Assembly: GCA_027922465.2 (NCBI GenBank)
Contig: BQMF02000033.1
Span: forward strand, 1,488,001 to 1,552,000
DNA from: Turritopsis dohrnii
Lineage: Eukaryota > Cnidaria > Hydrozoa > Anthoathecata > Oceaniidae
Length of the DNA stretch: 64,000 nt
Direction of reading: 5' to 3'
This document shows, piece after piece, positions 63,204 through 64,000 of the stretch (positions are counted from its first letter, which is position 1; every line of letters begins with the position of its first letter). The notes beneath the pieces are model-generated. The model searched no databases, was not told where the DNA came from, and saw nothing but the letters and a program-made list of their open reading frames with translations. The translations under genes and the position numbers were made by a program.

Positions 63204-64000
63204 ATGGCAGCCGCATCACAACAAGAAGTTGAAGAATCCTTAGAAGATTATCGAAAGGTTTATGCACAATACGTTGAGAAGTACGGAGAAGATGATGAGC
63301 GAACACTAGACATCCAACAGATAATAGCTGGCTTGTCCGTACAACTTGGCGATTATGAGAATGCACTTGGAAAATATAAAGATATACACAAGAGCTTTGA
63401 AGATTTGTATGGTGCCAGTGACGAGAAGACGTTGAAGGTCAAAGAAAAGATTGCTTTAGTCCTTTTGAAACAGGGAAAGCTGCAACAATCTTTACAGACG
63501 TTCCAAGAGTTCTGTGATGAAATGGAAGATGCTGAAATCGCCGATGAAGACCTGATGCCTAAAGTGAAATTTGCCAAGGACTTGGAAAATGCACAACAGT
63601 ATGATGCCGCAATGACCATGTTAGTTGAAATTCTCACATTATACACTAGCAAGTATGGTGAGAATGATATGAAAACGCTTGACATCAAAGTGAAAATCGG
63701 AAAACTTTTGTTCAAGCAAGGTGAATATGACCACTGCTTGGACAATTTCAACGACGTTCATAACATTTACGATGAGCAGCTAAATCCAACAGACGAGAAG
63801 TTGATCAAACTGAAGACAATGATTGCTAACGTATACACTAAGCAAGGCAATTATGAAATAAGCATGGACTTATACAGGGCTATCGAAAGTATATATGAAG
63901 AACACAAGGGGGAAGAGGATAAACACTGGTTGGCGTTGAAGGCGTTAATAGGGGCGGTAATGTTGAAACAAGAGAAAAGGGAGGAGGCGCTGATACAGTA
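63204..64000 (+). CDS. TPR-repeat protein (kinesin-light-chain-like), 3' end beyond window
   Basis: Opens at ATG 63204 (AAAATGGC, MAAASQQEVEESLEDY) and stays open for 265 codons to the window edge, with no intron seen. It has repeats of about 42 residues with the kinesin-light-chain/nephrocystin TPR pattern, for example YVEKYGEDDERTLDIQQIIA, LGDYENALGKYKDIH, YGENDMKTLDIKVKIGKLLF, KQGEYDHCLDNFNDVHNIY and KQGNYEISMDLYRAI. Each is a pair of amphipathic helices that form a protein-binding superhelix. Proteins of this type are cytoplasmic scaffolds; the partner and any additional domain lie beyond the window. No signal peptide or membrane segment is seen. Confidence 0.85.
   Translation, partial: MAAASQQEVEESLEDYRKVYAQYVEKYGEDDERTLDIQQIIAGLSVQLGDYENALGKYKDIHKSFEDLYGASDEKTLKVKEKIALVLLKQGKLQQSLQTFQEFCDEMEDAEIADEDLMPKVKFAKDLENAQQYDAAMTMLVEILTLYTSKYGENDMKTLDIKVKIGKLLFKQGEYDHCLDNFNDVHNIYDEQLNPTDEKLIKLKTMIANVYTKQGNYEISMDLYRAIESIYEEHKGEEDKHWLALKALIGAVMLKQEKREEALIQ

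Overview
This is eukaryotic, AT-rich, intron-containing animal DNA. It holds GT-AG spliced genes for a Rho guanine-nucleotide exchange factor (RhoGEF), two forkhead (FoxB-type) factors, a claudin/PMP22-like four-span membrane protein, galactose mutarotase and a kinesin-light-chain-like TPR protein. The non-coding DNA is full of foldback elements, a LINE relic and pogo-like repeats. Forkhead and claudin-like genes mark it as metazoan. The introns of a few hundred bases to several kb and the repeat style suggest an early-branching or other soft-bodied invertebrate, for example a cnidarian; I cannot settle the species from sequence alone.

Layout. 1-4549: mostly non-coding, with one doubtful exon near 1315-1434. 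4550-22128: one plus-strand RhoGEF locus. A common core of seven exons (18882-22128) is preceded by five candidate alternative first exons (4550, 11005, 13691, 15067, 17258) and one internal exon (8078-8293), all ending in phase 0. Its introns carry small hairpin elements. 22129-27300: intergenic DNA with a pogo-like repeat and a decayed LINE. 27790-28410: intronless four-span membrane protein. 28411-38253: a repeat zone with a PIF/Harbinger-like element that has a TAA target duplication, two foldbacks with terminal GGGnAGAAA, and a 0.77 kb element that contains an integrase-like fossil. 38254-45902: two divergently transcribed FoxB-like genes whose first 220 coding bases are almost identical while everything around them has diverged. 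45903-53483: non-coding, with several hairpins. 53484-55238: three-exon claudin-like gene. 55612-56581: possible two-exon micro-gene. 57008-60961 (minus): complete eight-exon galactose mutarotase. 60962-63203: a large foldback. 63204-64000: 5' part of a TPR protein gene that runs off the window.

The genes do not form a pathway; this is ordinary metazoan gene neighbourhood structure. The most notable systems are the multi-promoter RhoGEF, in which each start adds a different Arg/Ser-rich N terminus to the same DH-domain core, and the inverted FoxB pair with an apparent gene-conversion tract that begins at the start codon.
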